NCBI RefSeq assembly: GCF_016744255.1
Contig: NZ_JADGES010000012.1
Span: 1 to 47,816 of the forward strand
Length of the DNA: 47,816 bases
DNA from: Maribacter sp.
GTDB taxonomy: Bacteria > Bacteroidota > Bacteroidia > Flavobacteriales > Flavobacteriaceae
Direction: 5' to 3'
Below are positions 1 through 10,097 of the stretch, in pieces. Each line of letters starts with the position of its first letter. The first letter of the stretch is position 1. The position numbers and the translations under genes were made by a program. The notes below the pieces were generated by a model that searched no databases, was not told where the DNA came from, and worked only from the letters and a program-made list of their open reading frames with translations.

Positions 1-1796
1 TTTACCCCTTGTCTTTTATAAGCAGGCTCTTTTTCTATTTCATCAATACTACTATGTCCACTTTGAAATTTGTAGTTATAATCTTTTAATTTTCTTCTTC
101 GCTCATCTGCTCTCTCTCTAAGCAATTCTTCAATAGGCTTTTCCATTGGATCCACATCATCTTGGATAGCCGATTGAGCAACTGGATTTATCGTTTTCTT
201 TTGAAAAACTAACTCATCCTCTACAATTTTTGGCTCAAATTCTTCTGCTTTAGATTTTGCCCCAGTAAGTTTATTTTCTAATTCCATATAGTCATCTAAA
301 CTATATCTTGTTTCTCCTTCTTTACTATACTCTAATACAGGGATTACTTCTACATGATCGTTTACATTCAGATCCTTAACATCATCATCTAAACTAAAAG
401 TGATAACATTTTCCTGTTCTTCCTTTTTAGCATTCAAGGGCATATCGAAACTCATGGCAAACATATCCTCTTCTTCTTGTGGCTTAGAAGCTACTTCTTC
501 TGCCCCTACCACTTCAATACTTTTTAAGGCCTCTGATGAATCGACGATAATAAAATCATCTTCACTTACATTCTCCGCTATAACCTCTTCATAAAAAACA
601 TTAAAATTTCTTATGTAATTATTCGTCGGTATTAAATCTAAATCATCAACATCTCCTAAATTGTGTTTTACCACTTTTTTAACTTCACTTTCCTTTTCTT
701 CTACAAGGTGGTGTACTATATTTCCTGGAGTTAAATCCTTTTCTGCTTTTTGACTATCCTCTAAAGTGTGGATAATTTTTTTAGATTCTGTATTTACAAT
801 ATCATCTTGCTGATCTATGTTAAAACCCGTAGCAATAACGGTTACTGCTATAGATTCTCCTAATTCTTCATCTTCCCCAACACCCATAATGATATTAGCT
901 CCGTAACCAGCTTCTATTTGAATATGGTCATTGATTTCTCCAATTTCATCAATAGTAATTTCTTGAGAACCAGAAACAATTAGTAATAGTACGTTTTTAG
1001 CTCCTGTAATTTTATTGTCATTAAGTAAAGGAGAATCTAAAGCTTTCATGATAGCTTCATTTGCTCTTGCCGATCCAGATGAAATTGCAGACCCCATAAT
1101 AGCTGTTCCGCTATTAGAAAGAACTGTTTTTGCATCTCTAAGGTCAATATTCTGTGTGTAGTGATGTGTTATTACCTCTGCTATTCCACGAGCAGCAGTA
1201 GCTAACACTTCATCTGCTTTAGAGAAACCGGCTTTAAACCCTAAGTTACCGTAAACATCTCTAAGCTTATTATTATTAATTACAATTAAAGAATCTACAT
1301 TAGAACGTAATTTTTCTATACCAAATTGCGCTTGTTGACATCTCATTTTACCTTCAAATTGAAAAGGCATAGTAACAATTCCAACCGTAAGAACATCTAA
1401 CTCTTTTGCTAGTCTAGCGATAACAGGAGCAGCACCAGTACCTGTTCCACCACCCATACCAGCAGTAATAAAAATCATCTTGGTCGAGGTTCCCAACATG
1501 CTTTTTATATCTTCCATACTTTCTATCGCAGCCTGCTCTCCTACTTCAGGATTTGCACCAGCTCCTAAACCCTCTGTAAGGGAAACACCTAATTGAATTT
1601 TATTTGGAACCGGACTATTATCTAGAGCTTGCGAATCTGTATTACAAATTACAAAATCTACTCCGTTAATACCTGCCTGGAACATATGGTTAATGGCATT
1701 ACTACCGCCACCACCGACTCCAATTACTTTAATAACATTACTTTGATTCTTAGGTAAATCAAAAGCGATACTTTCAAATTCAGTGTTATTACTCAT
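1..1796 (-). CDS. ftsZ: Cell division GTPase FtsZ, C-terminus cut by window edge
   Basis: Tubulin-like GTPase that polymerises into the division ring. The reading frame opens at ATG 1796 (MSNNTEFESIAFDLP) and stays open to base 1, giving 598 complete codons. The nucleotide-binding loop GMGGGTGTG is at about residues 113-121 and the synergy-loop motif NIDLRDAK at about 216-223. The globular domain ends near residue 325. The rest is a long acidic, low-complexity linker of at least 270 residues. The conserved C-terminal peptide that binds FtsA lies outside the window. It is the last visible gene of the dcw run, 47 bp after ftsA. The long linker is usual for Bacteroidota FtsZ. Confidence 0.97.
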   Translation of the reverse strand, partial: MSNNTEFESIAFDLPKNQSNVIKVIGVGGGGSNAINHMFQAGINGVDFVICNTDSQALDNSPVPNKIQLGVSLTEGLGAGANPEVGEQAAIESMEDIKSMLGTSTKMIFITAGMGGGTGTGAAPVIARLAKELDVLTVGIVTMPFQFEGKMRCQQAQFGIEKLRSNVDSLIVINNNKLRDVYGNLGFKAGFSKADEVLATAARGIAEVITHHYTQNIDLRDAKTVLSNSGTAIMGSAISSGSARANEAIMKALDSPLLNDNKITGAKNVLLLIVSGSQEITIDEIGEINDHIQIEAGYGANIIMGVGEDEELGESIAVTVIATGFNIDQQDDIVNTESKKIIHTLEDSQKAEKDLTPGNIVHHLVEEKESEVKKVVKHNLGDVDDLDLIPTNNYIRNFNVFYEEVIAENVSEDDFIIVDSSEALKSIEVVGAEEVASKPQEEEDMFAMSFDMPLNAKKEEQENVITFSLDDDVKDLNVNDHVEVIPVLEYSKEGETRYSLDDYMELENKLTGAKSKAEEFEPKIVEDELVFQKKTINPVAQSAIQDDVDPMEKPIEELLRERADERRRKLKDYNYKFQSGHSSIDEIEKEPAYKRQGV

Positions 1797-1843
1797 GCTG
1801 TATAAAAATTACTGGTTAATGTGTGTGTTCTTTTATATATATT

Positions 1844-3175
1844 TTACTCTGCGTTATCTAAAAAGTCCTTCAACTTGTCGGACCATTTATCAAAAACAGA
1901 TTTCCTAGGGATACCATCCTTGGATTGTGCCATTGTATTTTCCGAAACCGATTCCTCAACTAATACCGGCTCTTCCTTATGTTCAATAGCTTCTTCTATT
2001 TTTTTGTTTTTTGCATCATTCTGTACAGCATTCATTAATAAACCAACGGCCGTTGCATATAACGGGCTTACTACTTCTTTATCTGAATCTCCTGCCAAAT
2101 GCTCATTTGGATACCCAATTCTTGTATCCATTCCTGTAATATACTCTACTAATTGCTTTAGGTGTTTTAACTGGCTACCTCCTCCGGTAAGTACAATACC
2201 CCCTATTAATTTCTTTTTTTGATCATCATGTCCGTAGTTTTTAACCTCAACATATACCTGCTCAATTATTTCTACTACCCTAGCATGAATTATTTTAGAT
2301 AGATTTTTAAGTGATATTTCTTTAGGCTCTCTACCTCTTAATCCAGGTATTGAAACTATTTCATTATCCTTATTTTCTCCTGGCCACGCTGATCCGAATT
2401 TTATCTTAAGAAGTTCTGCTTGCTTTTCTATAATAGAGCAACCTTCTTTAATATCCTCTGTAATTACGCCTCCTCCAAATGGAATAACAGCTGTATGCCT
2501 AATAATACCATCTTTAAAAATGGCTAAATCGGTAGTTCCGCCTCCTATATCAATTAAAGCGACACCAGCTTCTTTTTCTTCTTGGCTTAAAACTGCATTA
2601 GAAGATGCTAAAGGTTCTAGCGTAATATTTCCTAAATCTAGACCTGCACTTTTAATACATCTACCAACATTCTTTATTGAGGTAACCTGACCAACCACTA
2701 CATGAAAATTAGCTTCTAGTCTTCCTCCATACATCCCTATTGGCTGCTTTATTTCTGCTTGCCCATCTACTTTATACTCCTGTGGAAGTACATGTATAAT
2801 TTCTTCTCCCGGAAGCATTATTAATTTATAAACTTGGTTACACAAAGTATCCAAATCATCCTCATTAATAACCTCTTCTGAATCTTCTCTTGTAATATAA
2901 TCGCTGTGCTGTAAACTACGTATATGCTGACCCGCAATACCAACTACCACAGAGCTAATTTTTAATCCACAATTAGCTTCTGCTTCCTCCACTGCTTGTT
3001 GAATAGATTTAATAGTTTGGGTTATATTATTTACAACCCCTCTATGCACACCTAAACTCTTAGATTTACCAATACCAAGAATTTCAATTTTTCCGTACTC
3101 ATTCTCCTTACCAATAATTGCAACAATTTTGGTAGTTCCGATGTCTAAACCTACTGAATAATTACCTTGTTCCAT
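1844..3175 (-). CDS. ftsA: Cell division protein FtsA
   Basis: Actin-like ATPase that tethers FtsZ filaments to the inner face of the cytoplasmic membrane. The protein has 443 residues. The phosphate-binding loop GLDIGTTKIVAIIG is near the N-terminus and a second nucleotide motif, ALIDIGGGTTDLAIF, is in the middle. The C-terminus carries a variable linker and then an amphipathic helix (about VFDKWSDKLKDFLDNAE), as expected for the membrane-targeting sequence. It lies 6 bp after ftsQ and 47 bp before ftsZ, the canonical ftsQ-ftsA-ftsZ order, and is very likely co-transcribed with them. Confidence 0.97.
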   Translation of the reverse strand: MEQGNYSVGLDIGTTKIVAIIGKENEYGKIEILGIGKSKSLGVHRGVVNNITQTIKSIQQAVEEAEANCGLKISSVVVGIAGQHIRSLQHSDYITREDSEEVINEDDLDTLCNQVYKLIMLPGEEIIHVLPQEYKVDGQAEIKQPIGMYGGRLEANFHVVVGQVTSIKNVGRCIKSAGLDLGNITLEPLASSNAVLSQEEKEAGVALIDIGGGTTDLAIFKDGIIRHTAVIPFGGGVITEDIKEGCSIIEKQAELLKIKFGSAWPGENKDNEIVSIPGLRGREPKEISLKNLSKIIHARVVEIIEQVYVEVKNYGHDDQKKKLIGGIVLTGGGSQLKHLKQLVEYITGMDTRIGYPNEHLAGDSDKEVVSPLYATAVGLLMNAVQNDAKNKKIEEAIEHKEEPVLVEESVSENTMAQSKDGIPRKSVFDKWSDKLKDFLDNAE

Positions 3176-3181
3176 TGTTCT

Positions 3182-3901
3182 CTATATTTTGGTGCACACT
3201 ACTTGATTATTAAACTCTAGACTAACTGTGGTAAAATTATCCAATGTTTTGTCTTTATTCGCCTTGGTATAAAAAGCTTTAAAATTATTAAACTTCTCCT
3301 CTAAATTATCTACTCCACCCAAACTCACAACAAATTGCTCCATTCTGAATTTCAATTGATACTTAGCTACATCCTCAATATGAATTCCGATTACATTCTT
3401 CCTTAGAAATTCATCGTCATTTATATATTTCAATATTTTATATACATCTTCCAAACTATCTCCAGATACTTTCCCAGTGATAATCGGCACTCTTGCGGAG
3501 TGATTTTTGGACAACGGCATGCGTTTCCCTTCATCATCCAAATAAAAATTTACGCCCCCAGCAATTCTTGCAATTGGCCTTCTTTGCACAATTCTAGACG
3601 TAAGTTCCCCATCCACAGCAAGATAGACTTGGGCTCTTTTTACCATTTCATTAGCCTCTATGGCCTTCTCCATGTTATTCAAATCTAATTTTTCTTTAGA
3701 CACATTTTGAAGGTTACCATAATTTTGTATTAACAATTTATTAACCGCCCCTTGCGTTAGGTATAAATTCTCTTCTCCAACGAATTCAATATTAATATTT
3801 TCTATCTTTTTAAGCCCGCTTCTATAGCCAGAAAAAGCATATAAACCCAGCAAAACAAGGCATAACCCAAACATTTTTATGTAGTTCCAATTAATCTGCA
3901 T
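3182..3901 (-). CDS. ftsQ: Cell division protein FtsQ
   Basis: Bitopic divisome protein of 239 residues that bridges early cytoplasmic and late periplasmic division proteins. It has a short cytoplasmic N-terminus, one membrane segment at about residues 7-24 (IKMFGLCLVLLGLYAF), then a POTRA-like region (IENINIEFVGEENLYLT onward) and a FtsQ-type beta domain. Sequence conservation is weak, as is usual for FtsQ in Bacteroidota. The assignment therefore rests on topology plus its place between murC and ftsA. Its start overlaps the end of murC by 11 bp, suggesting translational coupling. Confidence 0.9.
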   Translation of the reverse strand: MQINWNYIKMFGLCLVLLGLYAFSGYRSGLKKIENINIEFVGEENLYLTQGAVNKLLIQNYGNLQNVSKEKLDLNNMEKAIEANEMVKRAQVYLAVDGELTSRIVQRRPIARIAGGVNFYLDDEGKRMPLSKNHSARVPIITGKVSGDSLEDVYKILKYINDDEFLRKNVIGIHIEDVAKYQLKFRMEQFVVSLGGVDNLEEKFNNFKAFYTKANKDKTLDNFTTVSLEFNNQVVCTKI

Positions 3902-5243
3902 CTTGTAACTGTTTTTTTATTTTCTGTACCTGTAACCCTATATCTCCAGCTCCCATTGTAACCAACACCTCCGGATTTTGTTGTTTAATTTCTGAAAGAA
4001 GATTTGTTTTATTAATTAATTTTTTATTTGGGTTTTTAATTTTACTTAATAACCACTCTGAGGTTACCCCTTCTATAGGGCTTTCCCTAGCCGGATAAAT
4101 ATCTAACAACAAAATAGCATCAAATTTTGCTAAACTATCTGCAAAATCATCTACAAAATCTTTGGTTCTTGAAAATAGATGTGGCTGAAATACCGCTACT
4201 ACTTTTTTGTTAGGATGCATCTCATAAATAGCATTATGCACTGCATTAATTTCCGTAGGATGATGCGCATAGTCATCGATGTACACCAAATTTTCATTTT
4301 TAATTTGATATGAAAACCTTCTTTGCACCCCTTTAAAAGTGCCCAGTGCTTTAGCAAGGCGATTAGCTGGGGAACCTGCCTGTATCGCCATCGCAAAAGC
4401 AACTAAACCATTCAACAAATTATGTCTTCCTGGTTTGCTAAAAGTAATCCCTGTTAGAACTGTATCAGGAGTTTCCAAATCAAAAATGTAGGCACCATGT
4501 TCTATTCTTAAGTTTCGGATACAAAAATCCGAATCATCTTCTATTCCATAGGTTATACCTTTAATTGGCAAACCATTTCGCACAAACAATTTACCGTTTG
4601 GCTTTAAACGTTTTGCAAAATCATTAAATGAATTCTGCAATTCTTTTTCTGTTCCGTAAATATCCAAATGGTCTGCATCCATAGAAGTAATACAAGAAAC
4701 ATTTGGTGATAATTGTAAAAACGAACGATCAAACTCATCTGCTTCTACCACAGAATAATCTGTTCCTTCCAAGAGAAAGTTACTATTAAAATCTTCTGAT
4801 ATTCCTCCAAGGAAAGCTGTAATTGGCGTTCCTGTTTCTTTTAATAAATGGGCAAGAATACTAGAGGTTGTTGTTTTTCCATGTGTACCAGCAACCGCAA
4901 AACAAAAAGTATCTTTTGTAATGAGCCCTAATACTTCGGATCGTTTCTTTATAACAAACCCATTACTTAAAAAGTATTGATATTCCCCATGTGCTGTAGA
5001 CACTGCAGGAGTATAGACCACTAATGTTTTAGATGCATCTAAATATTCTGAAGCAATACCCTCTACATCATCTTCATAATGTATAGCTATCCCTATACTC
5101 TGAAGCTCTTTTGTTAATGGTGTTTCTGTTTTATCATAGCCCACTACATTTTTATTTATGAATTTAAAATAACGCGCTAAAGCAGACATACCTATGCCTC
5201 CTATACCTATAAAATAAACGTTATGTATTTGTTTTAAATCCAT
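3891..5243 (-). CDS. murC: UDP-N-acetylmuramate--L-alanine ligase MurC
   Basis: Cytoplasmic ATP-dependent ligase that adds L-alanine to UDP-MurNAc, the first step of stem-peptide synthesis. It has 450 residues, a normal length. The N-terminal Rossmann domain carries IGIGGIGMS (residues 12-20), the Mur ligase ATP loop GTHGKTT is at 119-125, and the C-terminal domain contains YIDDYAHHPTEI and the VTMGAGDIG segment typical of MurC. It lies 1 bp after murG and overlaps ftsQ by 11 bp, so it is part of the dcw transcription unit. Confidence 0.97.
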   Translation of the reverse strand: MDLKQIHNVYFIGIGGIGMSALARYFKFINKNVVGYDKTETPLTKELQSIGIAIHYEDDVEGIASEYLDASKTLVVYTPAVSTAHGEYQYFLSNGFVIKKRSEVLGLITKDTFCFAVAGTHGKTTTSSILAHLLKETGTPITAFLGGISEDFNSNFLLEGTDYSVVEADEFDRSFLQLSPNVSCITSMDADHLDIYGTEKELQNSFNDFAKRLKPNGKLFVRNGLPIKGITYGIEDDSDFCIRNLRIEHGAYIFDLETPDTVLTGITFSKPGRHNLLNGLVAFAMAIQAGSPANRLAKALGTFKGVQRRFSYQIKNENLVYIDDYAHHPTEINAVHNAIYEMHPNKKVVAVFQPHLFSRTKDFVDDFADSLAKFDAILLLDIYPARESPIEGVTSEWLLSKIKNPNKKLINKTNLLSEIKQQNPEVLVTMGAGDIGLQVQKIKKQLQDAD

Positions 5244-5244
5244 C

Positions 5245-6336
5245 TTAATTTTGCAATAATAATTCTACCTGATCCACTATATCTTTTGTAGCATTTGGTA
5301 ATGCCATCTTCTTAATATTTGCACCTAATTCTTCTTGCTTCCCCTTAGATGTTATTACCTCTGAAAAAATGACATCAAAATTAGTATCCAAATCCTTTTC
5401 CTTTATCATTATAGCAGCATTTTCACTCACCAAAGCCAATGCATTTTTAGTTTGATGATCTTCTGCTACCGTTGGCGAAGGAATAAATAGCACTGGTTTC
5501 CCCACTATACTTAATTCCGAAACCGAACTTGCTCCTGCTCTAGATATAATACAATCCGCCGCTACATATGCAAAATCCATCTTATTAATAAAAGCCATTA
5601 CTTTTACAGTGTCAGAGTCGTATTTTTTATATTCTTCATAATATAATTTTCCACATTGCCATAACACCTGCACTCCCAATTGTTTAAAATAGTCTAGCTT
5701 TTGTTCTATTAATTGATTTACTCTACGAGCTCCTAAACTACCCCCTAAAACAAGTATCGTCTGCTTATCTAAAGGCAACTTAAAGAAACCCAATGCTTCT
5801 TCTTTAGAAACATTTATTTTTATTAAATCTTCTCTAACGGGGTTTCCCGTTTTTATAATTTTATCCGCAGGAAAAAACTTTTCCATACCATCATAAGCCA
5901 CACAAATTTTTGCCACCGCATCTTTAAGTAATTTATTAGTTATACCAGCATACGAATTTTGCTCCTGTAACAAACAAGGCACCTTTCTTCCCGATGCAAT
6001 CTTTAAAAGCGGCCCACTAGCAAAACCTCCTGTACCAATTACAGCATTGGGTTTAAATCTAGATACTATTTTACGCGCTTTTAACAAACTACTTATTAAT
6101 TTAAAAGGAAACATTAAATTTTTAAAGGTTAACTTTCGTTGTAACCCCGTAATCCACAAACCTTCTATTTTGTACCCCGCTTGTGGCACTTTTTCCATTT
6201 CCATTCTATCCTTTGCTCCAACAAAAAGAAACTCCGCATTTGGGTATCTTTTCTTTAGTTCATTGGCAATAGCAATGGCCGGATAAATATGTCCGCCAGT
6301 ACCTCCTCCAGAAAGAATAAATTTATAGTTGTCCAC
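5245..6336 (-). CDS. murG: Lipid II synthase MurG (GlcNAc transferase)
   Basis: Peripheral membrane GT28-type glycosyltransferase that transfers GlcNAc from UDP-GlcNAc to lipid I on the cytoplasmic face, making lipid II. It has 363 residues. The N-terminal glycine-rich loop [11 protein letters not shown] (residues 10-20) marks the lipid-acceptor domain. The [13 protein letters not shown] segment opens the C-terminal donor domain, with the [11 protein letters not shown] nucleotide-sugar motif further on. The first 14 bases overlap the end of ftsW, so the two are probably translationally coupled. Confidence 0.97.
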   Translation of the reverse strand: MDNYKFILSGGGTGGHIYPAIAIANELKKRYPNAEFLFVGAKDRMEMEKVPQAGYKIEGLWITGLQRKLTFKNLMFPFKLISSLLKARKIVSRFKPNAVIGTGGFASGPLLKIASGRKVPCLLQEQNSYAGITNKLLKDAVAKICVAYDGMEKFFPADKIIKTGNPVREDLIKINVSKEEALGFFKLPLDKQTILVLGGSLGARRVNQLIEQKLDYFKQLGVQVLWQCGKLYYEEYKKYDSDTVKVMAFINKMDFAYVAADCIISRAGASSVSELSIVGKPVLFIPSPTVAEDHQTKNALALVSENAAIMIKEKDLDTNFDVIFSEVITSKGKQEELGANIKKMALPNATKDIVDQVELLLQN

Positions 6337-7525
6337 TTAGTATTTCTAAAGGGTTTGTTTCATCTATATCCACAGGCACGCCTTCTTCTATCTTGGCGTC
6401 TTTATTACTAACACTTAGTATAATACCAATAGCCAAACATATCATCCAGCTAGAGGTTCCTCCCATACTTACTAATGGCAAATTCTGCCCTGTAACAGGA
6501 AATAACTCAACCGCTACAGCCATATTAATTAAAGCTTGAAAAACAATCGGTAGGCCAACGCCCAGCACCAATAATTTACCGAATATGGTAGCACTACCAT
6601 TTGCTACTACTATTATCCTAAACAATAATAATAAGTAAAAGAACATCAACACAAATCCACCAACAAGACCATATTCTTCTACTATAATAGCATAAATAAA
6701 ATCTGAAGAACTTTGCGGTAAAAAATTCTTCTGTATGCTCTTACCTGCTCCTTTTCCAAATATTCCACCAGTCGCAATTGCAATTTTAGACCTTTCTATT
6801 TGATAATCTGCCTCTGTATCCTCTGGATTCGCAAAATTATCCACCCTGCTAATCCATGTATCTACCCTATTAGGAAACAAATCTGGAGCAGCCTTAGCTA
6901 TCAAAATAAATATGACTAAAAACACTACACCTGTTCCAATTATGCCTAGCAAATACTTAATAGGATACCCTCCCAAAAAACAAAGCATTAAAACCATGGC
7001 AAAAATAATTCCTGCAGTAGAAAAATTCGCTGGAAGAATTAATACAATAGTTAAAAAAACAGGAACCCATAATGGTAGTATACTTTCAGAAAAAGTAACT
7101 GCCATATCTTTTATTTTAGTTAAATACCTTGCCACGTAAATCATTAAAACAACCGCTGCTAAATTCGATGGCTGAAACCCCAAACCTACTAATGGCAAAC
7201 GAATCCACCTACTAGCATTAGTACCTCCACTGGAAGTGCCTTGCAGTAATGTTAACACAAGTAGTATTAAAACTATTGGCATTGCTATTAGCGACAGCCC
7301 CTTAAAAAAGTGTGTAGGGATTTTATGTACTCCGTAAATAATACCAAAACCTAAAAACAAAAGTAATGCGTGTTTTACCAAATGCCCCATAGTGGTTCCA
7401 TTACCTACTACATAAACCAAATTACTACTAGAGCTGTAAACTGGCAAAAACGAAAATAGAGCCAAAAGAGCAACAACGGCCCAAATAGCTTTATCTCCAC
7501 TAATAGTATTTACAAGTCTTAACAT
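6323..7525 (-). CDS. ftsW: SEDS peptidoglycan polymerase FtsW
   Basis: Polytopic inner-membrane SEDS glycosyltransferase that polymerises septal lipid II together with FtsI. It has 400 residues with about ten hydrophobic segments. Family motifs include the [18 protein letters not shown] region, the [23 protein letters not shown] loop with its conserved PQS/DF signature, and the terminal [10 protein letters not shown] signature. An acidic cytoplasmic tail follows. I call FtsW rather than RodA from the position between murD and murG. It ends 14 bp inside murG. Confidence 0.95.
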   Translation of the reverse strand: MLRLVNTISGDKAIWAVVALLALFSFLPVYSSSSNLVYVVGNGTTMGHLVKHALLLFLGFGIIYGVHKIPTHFFKGLSLIAMPIVLILLVLTLLQGTSSGGTNASRWIRLPLVGLGFQPSNLAAVVLMIYVARYLTKIKDMAVTFSESILPLWVPVFLTIVLILPANFSTAGIIFAMVLMLCFLGGYPIKYLLGIIGTGVVFLVIFILIAKAAPDLFPNRVDTWISRVDNFANPEDTEADYQIERSKIAIATGGIFGKGAGKSIQKNFLPQSSSDFIYAIIVEEYGLVGGFVLMFFYLLLLFRIIVVANGSATIFGKLLVLGVGLPIVFQALINMAVAVELFPVTGQNLPLVSMGGTSSWMICLAIGIILSVSNKDAKIEEGVPVDIDETNPLEILSGQL

Positions 7526-7527
7526 GA

Positions 7528-8862
7528 TTATAAGTTTTTAATCGCTGCCTTAAATTGGTTTCCTCTGTCTTCGTAATTCTTAAACAAATCGAAACTAGCA
7601 CATGCTGGCGAAAGCAAAACAGCTTCTCCGCGTTCTGCTATTTTATAAGCCACTTTCACAGCTTCTTCCATTGCATAAGTTTCCACCATTAAATCCACTA
7701 CATTCCCAAAAGCATCTTTTATTTTAGAATTATCTTCTCCTAAACAAATAATTGCTTTTACTTTTTCTCTTACCAAAGGCATTAATTCTTTGTAATTATT
7801 GCCTTTATCGACACCACCAACTATCCAAACAGTAGCTGTTTTCATACTATCTAAAGCATAGTACGTTGCATTAACATTGGTAGCCTTAGAATCGTTAATG
7901 TATTGCACATGGTTTATCTTTAAAACCTTTTCTAATCGATGTTCTACTCCCTGAAAAGTAGCTATACTATTACGTATTGTTTCTTTTCTTATACTCACCA
8001 ATTTAGCCGCTGCAGATGCAGCCATTGTGTTTTTAAGATTATGCTTCCCTTCTAAGGCCAAAGAGTCTGTATTCATTTCTATAGTGTTATTTTGTGTTCT
8101 TATTTTAATTTTTTCGTTTTCTATAAACGCTCCTTCTTCTAACTTTTTTGTTATTGAAAAAGGAATTAATTTGGATTGAACTGGGTTTTCTTGCAACCAT
8201 TTTACTATTACTTCATCATCCGCATCATAAACCAGAAAATCATCTGGTCCTTGGTTTTTCGCAATCCTAAATTTAGATGCTATGTAGTTTTTAAACTTAT
8301 AATCATAGCGATCCAAATGGTCTGGAGTAATATTGGTTAAAATTGCTATATGCGGTTTAAAATCTGTTATACCATCTAACTGAAAACTGCTTATCTCTAA
8401 AACATAATAATCGTAGTTTCTTTCTGCGACCATTTTAGCATAGCTATCTCCAATATTCCCTGCCATCCCTACATGTAAACCAGCATCTTTAAAAATGTGA
8501 TTTACAAGCATCGTAGTTGTGGTTTTACCATTACTTCCCGTTATCCCAACAATAGTGGCATCCGTATATTTAGACGCAAATTCTATTTCAGAAATTACAG
8601 GAATATCTTGCTCTATTAATTTCTGTATTAAAGCAATTTTATCTGGTATTCCAGGGCTTTTCATTACCACATTAGCGTTTAATATTTTAGCCTCTGTATG
8701 CGTTTCTTCCTCCCAATCAATTTCAAAATGTTCAAGAACGTTTTTATACTCTTCTTTTATTTTTCCTTTATCGGATACAAAAACCTCATATCCTTTTTTC
8801 TTTCCTAAAATCGCAGTTCCTACACCGCTTTCTCCTCCTCCTAATACTACCAGCCTTTGCAT
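7528..8862 (-). CDS. murD: UDP-N-acetylmuramoylalanine--D-glutamate ligase MurD
   Basis: Cytoplasmic ATP-dependent ligase adding D-glutamate to UDP-MurNAc-L-Ala. It has 444 residues. A glycine-rich dinucleotide-fold loop is at about residues 7-16 (LGGGESGVG), the ATP loop GSNGKTT at 109-115, and the central domain has NITPDHLDRY. The C-terminal domain includes the YINDSKATN motif and LLSPACASFD, both typical of MurD. It overlaps mraY by 1 bp and ends 2 bp before ftsW. Confidence 0.97.
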   Translation of the reverse strand: MQRLVVLGGGESGVGTAILGKKKGYEVFVSDKGKIKEEYKNVLEHFEIDWEEETHTEAKILNANVVMKSPGIPDKIALIQKLIEQDIPVISEIEFASKYTDATIVGITGSNGKTTTTMLVNHIFKDAGLHVGMAGNIGDSYAKMVAERNYDYYVLEISSFQLDGITDFKPHIAILTNITPDHLDRYDYKFKNYIASKFRIAKNQGPDDFLVYDADDEVIVKWLQENPVQSKLIPFSITKKLEEGAFIENEKIKIRTQNNTIEMNTDSLALEGKHNLKNTMAASAAAKLVSIRKETIRNSIATFQGVEHRLEKVLKINHVQYINDSKATNVNATYYALDSMKTATVWIVGGVDKGNNYKELMPLVREKVKAIICLGEDNSKIKDAFGNVVDLMVETYAMEEAVKVAYKIAERGEAVLLSPACASFDLFKNYEDRGNQFKAAIKNL

Positions 8863-10082
8863 TATCTAATTTTAAGAGTAACAACCGTTACAATAGCTAA
8901 TAGAATTCCTATAATCCAAAAACGAGTTACTATTTTACTCTCGTGATACCCCTTCTTTTGATAGTGATGATGTAAAGGCGCCATCAAGAAAACACGTTTT
9001 CCTTCCCCCGTCTTTTTCTTAGTATACTTAAAGTAACCTACTTGTAACATCACTGAGATAGACTCTGCGAAAAAGATGCCGCATAAAATAGGTATTAACA
9101 ATTCTTTTCTAATAATTATAGCTATTACTGCAATTACGCCTCCTATGGTTAAACTCCCCGTATCTCCCATAAAAACCTGTGCCGGGAAAGCGTTATACCA
9201 CAAAAAGCCAATTAATCCTCCAACAAATGCCGTTACAAATACTAACAACTCACCTGCCCTTGGAATAAACATAATATCTAGATAATCCGAAAAAATATAA
9301 TTACCAGAAACCCATGTAAAAACACCAAGAGTAAATACTATAATTGCGGAATTTCCCGCGGCAAGACCATCGATACCATCTGTAAGATTAGCTCCATTAG
9401 ACACCGCTGTTACAATAAGAATAATCATGGGTATAAAAATTAACCATGCGTACTCCTTAGCCCCATCTCCCATCCATGAAATAAAACTACTATAGTCTAA
9501 TTCATTATTCTTAAAGAATGGAACAGTTGTCATGGTGGACTTTATATCTTGCCCACGAACTTCTTCTACCGTATAATTCTCTGTTATTACCGTTTTATTA
9601 TGGTCGCGCATAGTTACTTCTGGATGAAAATAGAGCGTTGCACCTACAATAAGACCTAACCCAACTTGTCCCAGTATTTTAAAACGCCCTTTTAACCCTT
9701 CTTTGTCCTTTTTAAAAATCTTTATATAATCATCTACAAAGCCAATAACACCCATCCATAAGGTGGTTACTATTAGTAATATGATGTAAATATTATCCAA
9801 CTTAGCAAACAACAAAACAGGTATTAAGGTAGACATGATGATAATTAAACCTCCCATTGTGGGTGTCCCAGCTTTTTGTTTTTGGCCGTCTAAACCTAAA
9901 TCGCGCACTGTTTCTCCTATTTGTTTTTTCTGAAGAAATAATATAACCCGCTTACCATACACCGTTGCAATTATTAAAGAAAACAGAATAGCCATTGCCG
10001 CACGGAATGTGGTAAACTGGAACAAACTTGCTCCAGGAAATTGGTATTGCTTCTCTAAATATTCAAATAAATAATACAGCAT
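8862..10082 (-). CDS. mraY: Phospho-MurNAc-pentapeptide transferase MraY
   Basis: Polytopic inner-membrane enzyme that attaches phospho-MurNAc-pentapeptide to undecaprenyl phosphate, giving lipid I. It has 406 residues. Seen: [13 protein letters not shown], the catalytic Asp-rich [33 protein letters not shown] and the [12 protein letters not shown] loop near the C-terminus. It is longer than the roughly 360-residue proteobacterial enzyme. The extra residues lie in a polar insertion around residues 155-205 ([10 protein letters not shown] onward), a form I associate with Bacteroidota MraY. It lies 15 bp after murE. Confidence 0.97.
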   Translation of the reverse strand: MLYYLFEYLEKQYQFPGASLFQFTTFRAAMAILFSLIIATVYGKRVILFLQKKQIGETVRDLGLDGQKQKAGTPTMGGLIIIMSTLIPVLLFAKLDNIYIILLIVTTLWMGVIGFVDDYIKIFKKDKEGLKGRFKILGQVGLGLIVGATLYFHPEVTMRDHNKTVITENYTVEEVRGQDIKSTMTTVPFFKNNELDYSSFISWMGDGAKEYAWLIFIPMIILIVTAVSNGANLTDGIDGLAAGNSAIIVFTLGVFTWVSGNYIFSDYLDIMFIPRAGELLVFVTAFVGGLIGFLWYNAFPAQVFMGDTGSLTIGGVIAVIAIIIRKELLIPILCGIFFAESISVMLQVGYFKYTKKKTGEGKRVFLMAPLHHHYQKKGYHESKIVTRFWIIGILLAIVTVVTLKIR

Positions 10083-10097
10083 TGTTTTGTTATTCTT

